Below, one piece after another: positions 33,157 through 41,366 of a stretch of DNA of 64,000 nt. Made by a program: the position numbers and the translations under genes. The notes below the pieces were generated by a model. That model searched no databases, was not told the origin of the DNA, and worked only from the letters and a program-made list of their open reading frames with translations. Source of the DNA: Elusimicrobiaceae bacterium. GTDB lineage: Bacteria > Elusimicrobiota > Elusimicrobia > Elusimicrobiales > Elusimicrobiaceae. Position 1 is the first letter of the stretch. Each line of letters opens with the position of its first letter. The DNA lies in the NCBI GenBank assembly GCA_017528825.1, contig JAFXOI010000041.1, forward strand, positions 40,570-104,569. Reading direction: 5' to 3'.

Positions 33157-33525
33157 TTAGACTACCTCCGGTGCCAGCGAGATGATTTTCAAGAAGTTCT
33201 TTTCGCGAAGTTCTCTCGCAATCGGCCCGAACACACGTGTACCTTTGGGTTCGCCATTGTCGTTAATGATGCAAACAGCGTTGTCATCAAAACGAATATA
33301 GGAACCGTCTTTGCGTCTTTTTTCACGGGCTACGCGCACTACTACGGCACGTACCACGTCGCCTTTCTTAATGGCGGAAGTAGGGATCGCATCCCGAACG
33401 GAGCACATCACGACGTCTCCCAGAGTTGCGATATCCCGATGGTGGCCGCCGCGCACCTTAAAGCATTGCACTTTGCGGGCGCCGGAATTGTCAGCCACGT
33501 TGACGATGCTTCTAATTTGAATCAT
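33157..33525 (-). CDS. rplN: 50S ribosomal protein L14
   Basis: A 122-residue protein: [20 protein letters not shown] at the N-terminus, [20 protein letters not shown] in the middle, and [20 protein letters not shown] followed by ISLAPEVV at the C-terminus, an almost consensus L14. It forms intersubunit bridges with 16S rRNA. Confidence 0.99.
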   Translation of the reverse strand: MIQIRSIVNVADNSGARKVQCFKVRGGHHRDIATLGDVVMCSVRDAIPTSAIKKGDVVRAVVVRVAREKRRKDGSYIRFDDNAVCIINDNGEPKGTRVFGPIARELREKNFLKIISLAPEVV

Positions 33526-33554
33526 ACATTAACTCCGTATTTTGCTAACAAATA

Positions 33555-33824
33555 CTAGGCCTGGGCTTTTTCCACAATTTTGGAAATACGCCACTTGGTC
33601 GTTTTCGAGAGCGGACGGCAGCTCATGATTTCCACTTTGTCGCCGATTTTGGTTTCATTGGCTTCATCGTGAGCATGATATTTGGTCGCTCTTTTCAAAG
33701 TTTTGCTATACAGACCGTGACGAACTAAGCGTTCCACTTTGACGACGCGGGTCTTGTTCATCTTGTCTGATACCACTTCACCGGTGAGTACCTTTCTCAA
33801 ACCGCGGGTTTCATTCTTTTCCAT
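33555..33824 (-). CDS. rpsQ: 30S ribosomal protein S17
   Basis: An 89-residue OB-fold protein: [61 protein letters not shown] primary 16S rRNA binder; length and position after rpmC are typical. Confidence 0.98.
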   Translation of the reverse strand: MEKNETRGLRKVLTGEVVSDKMNKTRVVKVERLVRHGLYSKTLKRATKYHAHDEANETKIGDKVEIMSCRPLSKTTKWRISKIVEKAQA

Positions 33825-33833
33825 ATAAACCTC

Positions 33834-34034
33834 TTATTTCTCTTCTTTCTGGTTAATCAGCGTTTGCAGAAGAGCAATCTCGCGTCTGACCGCCCGGATT
33901 TCTAACGGGTTAGAAAGCGGGGTGGTGCTATGTTTGAAAAGAAGGTTAAATTTCTTTTCTTGCGCCTTGGCCAACGCTTCTTTGAGCTCGGCCACGGTTT
34001 TATTTTTCAAAGCTTCTTTTTCTTTGGTCTTCAT
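33834..34034 (-). CDS. rpmC: 50S ribosomal protein L29
   Basis: A 66-residue two-helix protein with the L29 pattern: [20 protein letters not shown], then [20 protein letters not shown]. It sits at the peptide exit and helps dock trigger factor and SRP. Confidence 0.96.
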   Translation of the reverse strand: MKTKEKEALKNKTVAELKEALAKAQEKKFNLLFKHSTTPLSNPLEIRAVRREIALLQTLINQKEEK

Positions 34035-34035
34035 A

Positions 34036-34446
34036 CTATCTTCTCGCTACCAATTTGGTCTTAATCGGGAGCTTGTCAGAAGCCAGGCGCATAGCACGTT
34101 GTGTATCTTCCAACGTAGCACCTTCCAATTCAAACAAGATGGTTCCCGGTTTTACGACGGCCACCCAATGGTCCGGAGCACCTTTACCTTTACCCATACG
34201 GGTTTCGGCAGGGTGTTTGGTGATGGCCTTATCGGGGAAAACGCGAATCCAGAGTTTACCTTTTTTCTTGATAAAACGGGACAGCGTAATACGGGCCGCT
34301 TCAATTTGACGCGCGGTAATCCATTTCGGTTCCAAGGCCTTTAAGCCGAATTCACCGAATACCACGGTAGCACCGCGGGTTGCGTTACCCTTAATGCGGG
34401 GCGCGCTATGCGGTTTGCGATATTTTACTCTTTTAGGCATCAACAT
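34036..34446 (-). CDS. rplP: 50S ribosomal protein L16
   Basis: A 136-residue protein beginning [20 protein letters not shown], a standard L16 start, with [20 protein letters not shown] and [15 protein letters not shown] ending ([15 protein letters not shown]). It positions the A-site tRNA elbow. It lies between rpsC and rpmC. Confidence 0.98.
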   Translation of the reverse strand: MLMPKRVKYRKPHSAPRIKGNATRGATVVFGEFGLKALEPKWITARQIEAARITLSRFIKKKGKLWIRVFPDKAITKHPAETRMGKGKGAPDHWVAVVKPGTILFELEGATLEDTQRAMRLASDKLPIKTKLVARR

Positions 34447-34458
34447 AAGTAAATTCCT

Positions 34459-35187
34459 CTATTTGGTCTCCACCGCGGCTTCTACGACGCCGGCGTCAAC
34501 ATTTCCCTCTAACATATCACGATGTTGTTTTTTGAGTTCGTTCATGATTTCTTTGGGAGATTTGGCAAAATGCGTCCGTTTGAAAATCCAAACTTTGATG
34601 CCGATTTTGCCGCTGACGGTTTGCGCTTCGGTGAAACCATAGTCAATGTCCGCACACAAGGTGTGTAAAGGCACGCGGCCTTCACGTTTCCATTCCGTGC
34701 GAGCAATTTCCGCGCCGCCTAAACGGCCAGACACCATGATTTTAATACCCAAGGCTTTACCTTGCAAGGCTTTTTCAATAGCCTTTTTCATGGCTGCTCC
34801 ATAGTGAGCGCGTTTTTCAAGTTGTTGGGCGATATTTTGAGCCACTAATTGCGCATCCGTTTCCGGATTTTTGATTTCGATAACATTGACGAAAGTTTTG
34901 CTTCCGGTCAAGGTTTCGATTTCTTTGCGCAAGGCTTCAATATCGGCACCTTTTTTACCGATGACCACACCCGGGCGAGCGGTATGAATGTTCAGGCGCA
35001 AGAAAGCACCGGCACGTTCAATACCTACATAGCTGATGGCGGCCATTTTAAATTTGTCGTCCACGATCTTGCGAATCTGGAAATCTTCCATGATCAAGGC
35101 CGGCATATTCTTGGGGGCGAACCAGCGGGAACGCCAATCTTGAATATAACCCAGTCTAATAGATCGCGGGTGAATTTTGTGTCCCAT
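34459..35187 (-). CDS. rpsC: 30S ribosomal protein S3
   Basis: A 242-residue protein: GHKIHPRSIRLGYIQDWRSR at the N-terminus, a KH domain (TARPGVVIGKKGADIEALRK), and GIKIMVSGRLGGAEIARTEW followed by the second domain GKIGIKVWIFK. It guards the mRNA entry tunnel. A short acidic tail replaces the long tail of E. coli S3. Confidence 0.98.
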   Translation of the reverse strand: MGHKIHPRSIRLGYIQDWRSRWFAPKNMPALIMEDFQIRKIVDDKFKMAAISYVGIERAGAFLRLNIHTARPGVVIGKKGADIEALRKEIETLTGSKTFVNVIEIKNPETDAQLVAQNIAQQLEKRAHYGAAMKKAIEKALQGKALGIKIMVSGRLGGAEIARTEWKREGRVPLHTLCADIDYGFTEAQTVSGKIGIKVWIFKRTHFAKSPKEIMNELKKQHRDMLEGNVDAGVVEAAVETK

Positions 35188-35190
35188 AGT

Positions 35191-35550
35191 TTAGCGACCT
35201 CCCTTTTTTTCGTCGGAAACAATGACCGTTAAGTGGCACATGCTCTTTTTATACGGCATGGCGCGGCCTTGCGGGCCCGGTTGAATCCGTTTCAAGTGGC
35301 CGCTGGGGCCCAAGTTTGCAAATGCTTCTTTAATGAAGATTTTGCTGAAGTCCAGCTTTTTACCAGCTTTGACTTCTAAGTTCGCGGCAGCACTGTGAAT
35401 CGTTTTGGCTACTAAATCAGCGGTGCGTTTGGCGATAAACGGAAGTACATCTTCCGCCGCCTTGACGTTTTTACCGCGGATTTGGTCCAATACCAGGTTC
35501 ACCTTGCGGCTGCCGTAGCGTTGAAATTTAGCTTTTGCACAAGCTTCCAT
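35191..35550 (-). CDS. rplV: 50S ribosomal protein L22
   Basis: A 119-residue protein: [20 protein letters not shown], then [20 protein letters not shown] and the tunnel-lining hairpin end [20 protein letters not shown]. The start at 35550 has GAGG seven bases upstream; a TTG two codons earlier is less likely. Its loop lines the peptide exit tunnel. Confidence 0.97.
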   Translation of the reverse strand: MEACAKAKFQRYGSRKVNLVLDQIRGKNVKAAEDVLPFIAKRTADLVAKTIHSAAANLEVKAGKKLDFSKIFIKEAFANLGPSGHLKRIQPGPQGRAMPYKKSMCHLTVIVSDEKKGGR

Positions 35551-35566
35551 ATCCAATCCTCAACTC

Positions 35567-35851
35567 TTATTTCAAGGCGGTGGAGTCTTTGGTCATACCA
35601 CCATGGCCTTTGAACAAACGGGTGAAAGAGAATTCACCGAGTTTATAACCTACCATTCTCTCAGAGATGTAGATGGGCAGGAATTTCCGTCCGTTGTGTA
35701 CCAAAAATGTATGGCCCACAAATTCCGGAATAATCGTGCAAGCTCTCGCCCACGTTTTGATAGGTTTCTTTTCGTTGGAAGCATTCATTTTTTGAACCTT
35801 TTCCAACAGGTTTAAATCCACATAAGGACCTTTTTTAGTTGATCTTCCCAT
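35567..35851 (-). CDS. rpsS: 30S ribosomal protein S19
   Basis: A 94-residue protein: [20 protein letters not shown] at the start, [20 protein letters not shown] and [35 protein letters not shown], all consensus S19. It forms a head-region pair with S13. Confidence 0.98.
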   Translation of the reverse strand: MGRSTKKGPYVDLNLLEKVQKMNASNEKKPIKTWARACTIIPEFVGHTFLVHNGRKFLPIYISERMVGYKLGEFSFTRLFKGHGGMTKDSTALK

Positions 35852-35853
35852 AG

Positions 35854-36693
35854 TTATTTAACCTTGTTTTTGCGTCTATCGCTGACGATCATCCAGCCCC
35901 ACACTTTCTTGGTAGAGCGGGTCTTTAAGCCGCGGGCCGGTTGGTTCCACGGAGAGCGAGGGATGTTACCACCCTTACCATGACCACGTCCACCACCCAT
36001 CGGGTGATCTACTGCGTTCATGGCGCTACCGCGTACCGTCGGTTTGACACCGATATGGCGTTTGCGGCCGGCATTACCGAAGACCACGTTAGCGTGATCC
36101 ACGTTGCCCACTTGACCGATGGTCGCGCAGCAAGAGCTGGGGACCAGGCGAATTTCGCCAGACGGCATTTTGATGTGAGCATAGTCCGATTCTTTAGCCA
36201 TTAATTGGCCTTGGGAACCGGCACTGCGCGCTAGTTGTGCGCCTTTGCCGACTTTTAATTCAATGGCGTGGATAAAAGTACCTTCCGGAATATTTTTGAG
36301 TGCAAGGCAGTTACCCACTTTAATATCCGCTTGAGGACCGCTCATCAAAGTATCACCCACTTTTACTCCAATCGGGTGCAAGATGTAGCGTTTATCGCCG
36401 TCGGCATATTTCAAGAGACAGATACGAGCGCTGCGGTTCGGGTCGTATTCAATAGAAACGACCGTGGCCGGCACGCCGTGTTTTTCTCTCTTAAAATCGA
36501 TTTGTCTGTATGCGCGTTTATGACCGCCGCCGATATGGCGTACCATGATCATACCAGTGTTATTGCGTCCGCCGGTTTTGCGCAGACCTTTGGTTAATCT
36601 CTTTTCCGGAGTCGTTTTGGTGATGTCGGAGAAATCAGACACCGTAATCGTTCTGCGGGAAGGAGTATAAGGTCTAAATGATTTAATAGGCAT
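35854..36693 (-). CDS. rplB: 50S ribosomal protein L2
   Basis: A 279-residue protein: [20 protein letters not shown] at the N-terminus, [40 protein letters not shown], and the signature [20 protein letters not shown], whose His is essential for peptidyl-transferase function in E. coli L2. Standard length and position. Confidence 0.99.
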   Translation of the reverse strand: MPIKSFRPYTPSRRTITVSDFSDITKTTPEKRLTKGLRKTGGRNNTGMIMVRHIGGGHKRAYRQIDFKREKHGVPATVVSIEYDPNRSARICLLKYADGDKRYILHPIGVKVGDTLMSGPQADIKVGNCLALKNIPEGTFIHAIELKVGKGAQLARSAGSQGQLMAKESDYAHIKMPSGEIRLVPSSCCATIGQVGNVDHANVVFGNAGRKRHIGVKPTVRGSAMNAVDHPMGGGRGHGKGGNIPRSPWNQPARGLKTRSTKKVWGWMIVSDRRKNKVK

Positions 36694-36713
36694 AGTTAGT
36701 AGTTCTCCTTATT

Positions 36714-37007
36714 CTACTTCGCAGTGGCTTCTACCACTTCGATTTTATCGCCTTCTTTCAACGTTACAAAGGCTTTTTTGTAGTCCGGTCTTTTTCCTTC
36801 AAACCGGCCCATGCGGTGCATTTTGCCACGCACGGCAATGGTGTTAATCTTAACGACAGTAACGTTGAAGATTTTTTCTACGGCTGTTTTAATTTCGCCT
36901 TTGGAAGCATCTTTCGCTACCACAAAACCGTAGCGGTTATTGTTGTCGCGTTCCACAAGGCTTTTCTCTGTCAAAAGAGGTTTCTTTAAAATGCTGTAGG
37001 TTCTCAT
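36714..37007 (-). CDS. rplW: 50S ribosomal protein L23
   Basis: A 97-residue protein: YSILKKPLLTEKSLVERDNN, RYGFVVAKDASKGEIKTAVE, KIFNVTVVKINTIAVRGKMH. The exit-tunnel protein that docks trigger factor and SRP. Confidence 0.98.
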   Translation of the reverse strand: MRTYSILKKPLLTEKSLVERDNNNRYGFVVAKDASKGEIKTAVEKIFNVTVVKINTIAVRGKMHRMGRFEGKRPDYKKAFVTLKEGDKIEVVEATAK

Positions 37008-37009
37008 AC

Positions 37010-37639
37010 TTATTTGGCCTCCTTCACAAACGTTTTAGCCAAGGTATCCACAGCTTCTTTGGTCAAGATGACTTTGCTGCTGTTGAGTACGGCATAAGCG
37101 TTGGTGTCTTTCGGCGCCAATTGCGTTAGTCCCGCAATGTTGCGGCTGGCTAAACGGGTCGTGTTGTCTAAATCAGCAAGCACGAGCGGTTTGCGGCCGG
37201 CAGCAATTACATGGAGCATATCGGCAAATGCTTTGGTTTTGGCTTCTTTGAAAGTTAAATTGTCGAGGACAACGATATTGCCTTCGGCAAATTTAGCAGA
37301 CAAAGATTGCGCCACCGCAGCGCGGCGTTTGGCGACGGGAAGGTCCTGACGGAAAGAATGCGGGGTCGGCCCAAAAGCCACACCACCATGGCGGAATTGC
37401 GGGGCACGCAAGCTACCTTGACGGGCGCGGCCGGTGCCTTTCTGTTTCCACGGTTTCTTACCGGTGCCGGACACTTCAGAGCGGGTTTTTACATCCGCTG
37501 TACCACTTCTTTGGTTAGCCAAGAAAGCGGTGATGACTTCGTGAAGGAAGGTCGGGTTCGCCTTGACACCGAATAAGCTATCGGGCAAGTTAATAGAACC
37601 CTGTTCTTTACCTTTAATATCTAAAACTTTCGTTTCCAT
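37010..37639 (-). CDS. rplD: 50S ribosomal protein L4
   Basis: A 209-residue protein: TRSEVSGTGKKPWKQKGTGR and ARQGSLRAPQFRHGGVAFGP form the tunnel-constriction loop. The start at 37639 is chosen because AAGGA precedes it; a TTG two codons upstream is weaker. In enterobacteria L4 also represses the S10 operon; no evidence for that here. Confidence 0.97.
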   Translation of the reverse strand: METKVLDIKGKEQGSINLPDSLFGVKANPTFLHEVITAFLANQRSGTADVKTRSEVSGTGKKPWKQKGTGRARQGSLRAPQFRHGGVAFGPTPHSFRQDLPVAKRRAAVAQSLSAKFAEGNIVVLDNLTFKEAKTKAFADMLHVIAAGRKPLVLADLDNTTRLASRNIAGLTQLAPKDTNAYAVLNSSKVILTKEAVDTLAKTFVKEAK

Positions 37640-37650
37640 GGTCAAAGTCC

Positions 37651-38442
37651 TTACTTCTTGTTAGCAGCCTTAGAAGCAGAGATTTTCTGCACAATCGGGG
37701 CTACTACATGTTTTCTATTCTTGGAAGTTTCCAAAACAGACACAATGCTGCCTTTGGCACCCGGTACGGAGCCTTTTAAGAACAGCAAATTGTTTTCATT
37801 GTCCACTTTGATAACTTCAATTTTAGCGACGGTGTGGGTGGTGGTACCATAGTGGCCAGCCATGCGTTGACCGGAAAGTACTTTACCCAAAGAGCGGCGA
37901 GAGGCTAAACCGCCTGGTGCACGCGCTCTGTCAGATTGACCGTGCGTAGCAGGTTGACCGGCAAAGCCGTGGCGTTTCATACCGCCGGCAAAGCCGTGGC
38001 CTTTAATGCTACCCTGCACGTCAACATAGTCGCCGGGTCTAAAAATTTTTTCGAGTGAAATGACTTGACCGATTTCAAAACCGTTAACGTCAGCCACGCG
38101 ATGTTCTTTGAGGTGGCGGACCGGAGTCGTGTTGGCTTTTTTGAAATAGCCGAGTTCGGGCTTATTTAATTTGCTTTCTTTCACTTCGCCAAAACCGATA
38201 CAGACAGCATTGTAGCCGTCTTTTTCTTGGGTTCTGACACGCACAACCTTGCAGGGGCCTGCCTTTACTACAGACACACCATGCAGATTGCCTTTTTCAT
38301 CAAAGAGCTGGGTCATGCCCACTTTTTCGCCGATTACAAAACGTAACGTAGCCGGAGCTTCTTTGACAGTTTCTGCTTTGGCCGCTTCAGCAACGGGAGT
38401 TGCCTCTTGGGCACCAGCAGCATTTTTGTTTTCTTCTGCCAT
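37651..38442 (-). CDS. rplC: 50S ribosomal protein L3 with N-terminal extension
   Basis: A 263-residue protein. The L3 core begins at about residue 33 (LRFVIGEKVGMTQLFDEKGN) and includes the signature SIKGHGFAGGMKRHGFAGQP and RRSLGKVLSGQRMAGHYGTT. About 30 Ala/Glu/Lys-rich residues precede the core, similar in style to the extensions on S11 and L5 here. One of the first proteins in 50S assembly. Confidence 0.97.
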   Translation of the reverse strand: MAEENKNAAGAQEATPVAEAAKAETVKEAPATLRFVIGEKVGMTQLFDEKGNLHGVSVVKAGPCKVVRVRTQEKDGYNAVCIGFGEVKESKLNKPELGYFKKANTTPVRHLKEHRVADVNGFEIGQVISLEKIFRPGDYVDVQGSIKGHGFAGGMKRHGFAGQPATHGQSDRARAPGGLASRRSLGKVLSGQRMAGHYGTTTHTVAKIEVIKVDNENNLLFLKGSVPGAKGSIVSVLETSKNRKHVVAPIVQKISASKAANKK

Positions 38443-38460
38443 ACTTATTTGTTTCCTTTA

Positions 38461-38805
38461 TTAGTTGCTTTTAATAGCCACATCTACACCAGCGGGCAAA
38501 TCCAGTTTCATGAGTTCGTCCACAGTTTTAGAGGTGGGGCTTTTCAAGTCAATCAGCCGTTTGTGAATACGCATCTCAAACTGCTCACGGGATTTCTTGT
38601 CGGTATGCGGAGAACGAAGTACGGTGTACTTCTTAATACGCACCGGCAACAAAACCGGACCGGCGACAATGGCGCCAGTTTTCTGCGCAGTTTCAACGAT
38701 GCGGGCAACACTGTTGTCTAGCATGCGGTGATCATAGGAGCGCAGTTTGATGCGAATTCTTTCTTGGCTGAGAATTTTCGCTTTCTTTTCAGTTTTTTCT
38801 GCCAT
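38461..38805 (-). CDS. rpsJ: 30S ribosomal protein S10
   Basis: A 114-residue protein: [80 protein letters not shown]. First gene of the 15-kb ribosomal superoperon. The start at 38805 is chosen because AAGGAAA lies upstream and S10 proteins begin close to RIRIKL; the longer frame to 38862 covers leader sequence. Confidence 0.98.
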   Translation of the reverse strand: MAEKTEKKAKILSQERIRIKLRSYDHRMLDNSVARIVETAQKTGAIVAGPVLLPVRIKKYTVLRSPHTDKKSREQFEMRIHKRLIDLKSPTSKTVDELMKLDLPAGVDVAIKSN

Positions 38806-38915
38806 TTTAGTTTCCTTAAGATTACTCTTTTCTAAAAAAAATTTATCGGCAGAAAACCCCACACTGCCTCCGTTTTCCCGACGGAACAGTTAGGAATTTT
38901 TTGCCTTTTTCCTAC
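38806..38915 (-). promoter_or_regulatory. S10 operon leader
   Basis: An approximately 110-nt leader between the predicted start and the rpsJ ATG. It holds a small hairpin CCGT/ACGG near 38872-38887 and AT-rich sequence. No full S10-leader structure is recognised. Confidence 0.35.
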
Positions 38916-38921
38916 TTCAGT

Positions 38922-38930
38922 ACTATAACA
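38922..38930 (-). promoter_or_regulatory. S10 superoperon promoter (extended -10)
   Basis: On the minus strand TGTTATAGT, an extended -10 of the same form as at 4660, 8127, 40429 and 53812. No good -35 is seen. Confidence 0.5.
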
Positions 38931-39020
38931 TTGTACCAAATTAGGGGCTATTTGCGCTATGTTTTTTAGTGCGTTCACCATGGCACATAAAACACAGCTT
39001 AAATTCGCTTGTTTATATTG

Positions 39021-39026
39021 TATAAT
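39021..39026 (+). promoter_or_regulatory. Promoter -10 of phosphoribosyltransferase gene
   Basis: A perfect TATAAT 51 bp before the ATG at 39077; the -35 is weak (TTAAAT at 38999-39004, 16-bp spacer). Confidence 0.4.
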
Positions 39027-39076
39027 AATTGAGGTTTGTTGTAAAGATATTTATATATTGTATTAAAGGATTTTTT

Positions 39077-39613
39077 ATGACTAATAAATACGGACTAACG
39101 ATTGTAAAAGATTATCCCATTAAGGGAGTTAATTTTATTGATATTAACGGCCTGCTGGCTACGCCGCACTATTTTACAGCAGTAATTGAAAAATTTTGCG
39201 AAACGATCAAACAATCTTTGCCGGCCGAACAATTAAAGCAAGCCGCTATTATCACGCCCGAATCTCGCGGGTTTGTATTTAGCGCGCCGGTGGCGGACCG
39301 TTTAAAACTGCCCCTATTGCTAATCCGCAAAAACGGCAAAATTCCCAACAATCCCTATTCCTTCCGTATTACCAATGAATATTCCACCTATAATATGGAA
39401 ATGGATGGCGATTTGTTGGAAAAGCACAATCATTTTATTTACATTGATGATATTTTGGCTACGGGGCAAACCTTGGCTTCCGTGCGTAATGCCATTGGCA
39501 AAAAAGGCAAAGAAGTGGTGCTAGCGGTACACTTAACAGCCGTGACAGATTTGAAACCCATGCGCGATGAAAACATTGACTTGAAAGGCCTCCCCACTAA
39601 GGAGATTATTTAA
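39077..39613 (+). CDS. Phosphoribosyltransferase, adenine phosphoribosyltransferase-like
   Basis: A 178-residue cytoplasmic enzyme of the type I phosphoribosyltransferase fold. The PRPP-binding motif is FIYIDDILATGQTLAS (two acidic residues then ATGQT), and the N-terminal KDYPIKGVNFIDINGLL matches the D-x-P-x-x-G-x-x-F-x-D-I segment of Apt. ITPESRGFVFSAPVADRLKL also matches the Apt motif in which E-x-R-G-F contacts the product. It probably converts adenine and PRPP to AMP. The start at 39077 has AAAGGA six bases upstream. A pilin-like gene begins 1 bp after its stop. Confidence 0.85.
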   Translation: MTNKYGLTIVKDYPIKGVNFIDINGLLATPHYFTAVIEKFCETIKQSLPAEQLKQAAIITPESRGFVFSAPVADRLKLPLLLIRKNGKIPNNPYSFRITNEYSTYNMEMDGDLLEKHNHFIYIDDILATGQTLASVRNAIGKKGKEVVLAVHLTAVTDLKPMRDENIDLKGLPTKEII

Positions 39614-39614
39614 T

Positions 39615-39836
39615 ATGTTAAACAAAAAAGGAATGTCTTTTTTAGGGATGCTGATTGCGCTGGCCTTAATTATGACCGTGATGGTTTTTATGATTAAAAC
39701 CTATCAAAAAAACTTAACAGTCATGACCGGGAACCAATCCCCCAGCCAATCTGTCCAAGACATAATCAATGCAAAAAAGAACATTGAAAAAGCCGCCGCC
39801 CAACGAACAGAATTAGATAGCAAATTATATAAGTAG
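39615..39836 (+). CDS. Small prepilin-like membrane protein lacking Glu5
   Basis: A 73-residue protein: MLNKKG then MSFLGMLIALALIMTVMVFM, a leader and helix laid out like a prepilin with Gly before the presumed cleavage site, but with Gly instead of Glu at mature position 5. The mature part is only ~65 residues with a polar tail. Glu5 is normally needed for pilus assembly, so it may be a minor or initiating subunit, or simply an inner-membrane protein. It lies 1 bp after the phosphoribosyltransferase gene and 6 bp before the next prepilin. Confidence 0.65.
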   Translation: MLNKKGMSFLGMLIALALIMTVMVFMIKTYQKNLTVMTGNQSPSQSVQDIINAKKNIEKAAAQRTELDSKLYK

Positions 39837-39842
39837 GCTAAG

Positions 39843-40376
39843 ATGATAAAAAAGGGGTTCACACTTATTGAACTGTTGGTAGTGGTCATAATTATTGGTA
39901 TCTTGGCCGCCATTGCTTTGTCGCAATATGAAAAAGCGGTAGAAAAAAGCAAAACGGGCCAAGCGGTTGTTATGCTTAAATCTCTTTATCAGGCCGCTAT
40001 AGAATATCAAATGGCCAACGGTACATGGCCCTCTTTCTTTTCCGATTTATCTGTATCTCCGCCATGGACCGGCAAAACGAATTGGTATGAATCCTCACTC
40101 ACCAAAGACGTTTTATCCAACAAGGATTGGTCTTTACAATTAACCACTAATCCCCCTTCTCATACGGGAATCAATATCGGCCGGTTAAACGGAACATATA
40201 AAGGGGGCGGTTTTGCAATCTGGTTTCAACACGATAATAATCATATTCCACGCGAGACACTACTTTGCGCAGAAAAGAAAGCAGATATTACCGTGGCGGG
40301 AGATTTTTGCCAAATGCTTATGCAAAGCGGTGATTTAATATATGACGGAAGCGTATTACGCCTATACGATTTTTAG
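39843..40376 (+). CDS. Type IV prepilin-like protein
   Basis: A 177-residue protein beginning MIKKG then FTLIELLVVVIIIGILAAIA, with Gly -1 and Glu5. It has an AIEYQMANGTWPSFFSDLSV segment like other pseudopilins and two Cys near the C-terminus (LLCAEKK, GDFCQML) that could form the D-region disulfide of type IV pilins. It is the third gene of the plus-strand unit starting at 39077. Role: pilus or pseudopilus subunit, exact system not in the window. Confidence 0.87.
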   Translation: MIKKGFTLIELLVVVIIIGILAAIALSQYEKAVEKSKTGQAVVMLKSLYQAAIEYQMANGTWPSFFSDLSVSPPWTGKTNWYESSLTKDVLSNKDWSLQLTTNPPSHTGINIGRLNGTYKGGGFAIWFQHDNNHIPRETLLCAEKKADITVAGDFCQMLMQSGDLIYDGSVLRLYDF

Positions 40377-40428
40377 ATAAGTAAATATGGCGATTTGGAA
40401 AAACAGTTGTATAAGTAAATTCAAAATT

Positions 40429-40437
40429 TGTTATACT
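40429..40437 (+). promoter_or_regulatory. Extended -10 promoter before structured RNA copy B
   Basis: TGTTATACT within AAAATTTGTTATACTAAA, matching the string at 8121-8138. The predicted transcription start is near 40444. Confidence 0.65.
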
Positions 40438-40468
40438 AAAAAGTAGTAAAGAAGTATTACAATTTGAT

Positions 40469-40691
40469 CTGTTTTTGGAACCGTATGTAGAATACGGATA
40501 GCTGGCAGAAATCTGCCGGCATAATGACGCTCCAAAAGCAGTCGTTTTAGGCACTGCACGTCCGAGCTGATCCCTCGGAAGTGTGGTGCCGAGTGTTTGC
40601 TATCATCATCGAATGATAGCAAACCACGGCTGTTGTATTTTGGGTTAGCGTCATTAGCTCAAGTACAACAGCCGTTTTTGTTGTCTTGGGC
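40469..40691 (+). ncRNA. Structured RNA, copy B: unrecognised leader/sRNA with pseudoknot and terminator
   Basis: Same fold as 8187-8404. P1 is CTGTTTTTGG (40469-40478) with CCAAAAGCAG (40532-40541). P2 is CCGTAT/ATACGG (40481-40497) with the same GTAGA loop, and P3 is GCTGGCAG/CTGCCGGC (40501-40520). P4 is GGCACTGCAC/GTGTGGTGCC with inner CCGAG/CTCGG (40550-40590). P5 is GTTTGCTATCAT/ATGATAGCAAAC (40595-40624). P6 is CGGCTGTTGTA/TACAACAGCCG (40627-40674), then five T. The P6 loop (40647-40656) is perfectly complementary to 40522-40531, the pseudoknot. The 3' arm 40657-40669 can re-pair with 40680-40691 (12 bp, one bulge). The conserved unpaired pieces shared with copy A are GTAGA, AGTCGTTT and the (T)TGGGCYCGA string after the U-tract. 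A lipoprotein gene follows at 40714. Confidence 0.8.
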
Positions 40692-40713
40692 TCGAAAAAA
40701 TAAGGAGAAGAAG

Positions 40714-41235
40714 ATGAAGAAAATAATGCCAGTTCTTTTAATGGCGGTCTTATTAACCGGATGCAGTACTTTCAACCGGCATACTGGCAAAGAAGCCATA
40801 AAACTCTCTCACGACAGTATTGCTGCGTATCCTATGCAAGCTGATATGCAAGTGTTGCAACCCATCAAGGGTGTTGCTGTTTGTGAAAGCTGGGTAGGCG
40901 GCCTCTATACCAAAAAGCCCGCTAGCCAAAATTTCGGAGCCAGTTTACAAGTCAGCAAAGGAAATATAGCGTGGGATGAATGCACCCGGGGGGCTATTTA
41001 TGATGCTTTAAGCAAAAACAAAGCGGAATATATCGTAGCTCCAACATACAATACCACTAAAAAACGTGATTTATGTTTGCTGGGTATCTGCTTGCACAAA
41101 ACCTATACTGTAGAAGTAACTGGATATAAAGCAGTTATCAAGGATTTCCAACCGATGGATAAAGAATTAGTCAAAAGTATGTATGGACGTCCTGTCTCTA
41201 TAACTAGTACACATGTGACTTGGTCACAATTCTAA
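40714..41235 (+). CDS. Lipoprotein of unknown function downstream of structured RNA B
   Basis: A 173-residue protein with a lipoprotein signal (MKKIMPVLLMAVLLTGC, lipobox LTGC, Ser at +2 favouring the outer membrane). The mature part has five further Cys (VAVCESW, WDECTRG, RDLCLLGICLHKTYT) and the segment AEYIVAPTYNTTKK. I do not recognise the family. The start at 40714 has AAGGAG upstream; the longer frame from 40597 lies inside the RNA. No promoter is seen between the RNA terminator and the gene, so it is probably controlled by the RNA. Confidence 0.8.
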   Translation: MKKIMPVLLMAVLLTGCSTFNRHTGKEAIKLSHDSIAAYPMQADMQVLQPIKGVAVCESWVGGLYTKKPASQNFGASLQVSKGNIAWDECTRGAIYDALSKNKAEYIVAPTYNTTKKRDLCLLGICLHKTYTVEVTGYKAVIKDFQPMDKELVKSMYGRPVSITSTHVTWSQF

Positions 41236-41272
41236 GTTACATATTCTCCTAAAAACTACCCTATTTAGGAGA

Positions 41273-41304
41273 AAAAAGCCTCTGTATTGTTTAAGAGACT
41301 TTTT
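41273..41304. terminator. Bidirectional terminator
   Basis: AAAAAG.CTCT / AGAG.CTTTTT with a 10-nt loop. It follows the lipoprotein; a second stem TCTCCTAAA/TTTAGGAGA (41245-41272) lies just before it. Read on the minus strand it also ends in a T run, so it can serve fusA. Confidence 0.6.
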
Positions 41305-41314
41305 AAAGACACAG

Positions 41315-41340
41315 AACCCCGCTCGAACGAGCGGGGTTTT
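41315..41340. terminator. Terminator after fusA (dispersed sequence variant)
   Basis: AACCCCGCTC / GAGCGGGGTTTT with loop GAAC, a close relative of the terminators at 10986 and 12234. Confidence 0.7.
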
Positions 41341-41366
41341 GTAAATTACAACTGTAGAAGCTGTTA

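Noticed and set aside
38872..38887. TTTTCCCGACGG near rpsJ as a further copy of the prepilin operator
   Set aside because: It lies downstream of the predicted S10 promoter, inside the leader, and forms a small CCGT/ACGG hairpin; the upstream half of the element is missing.
8187..40691. tmRNA, 6S, SRP RNA or RNase P RNA as identity of the two RNA copies
   Set aside because: There is no tRNA-like ends or tag frame, no GGUCAGGUCCGGAAGG-type SRP loop and no RNase P core, and two diverged copies upstream of genes do not fit these single-copy RNAs.
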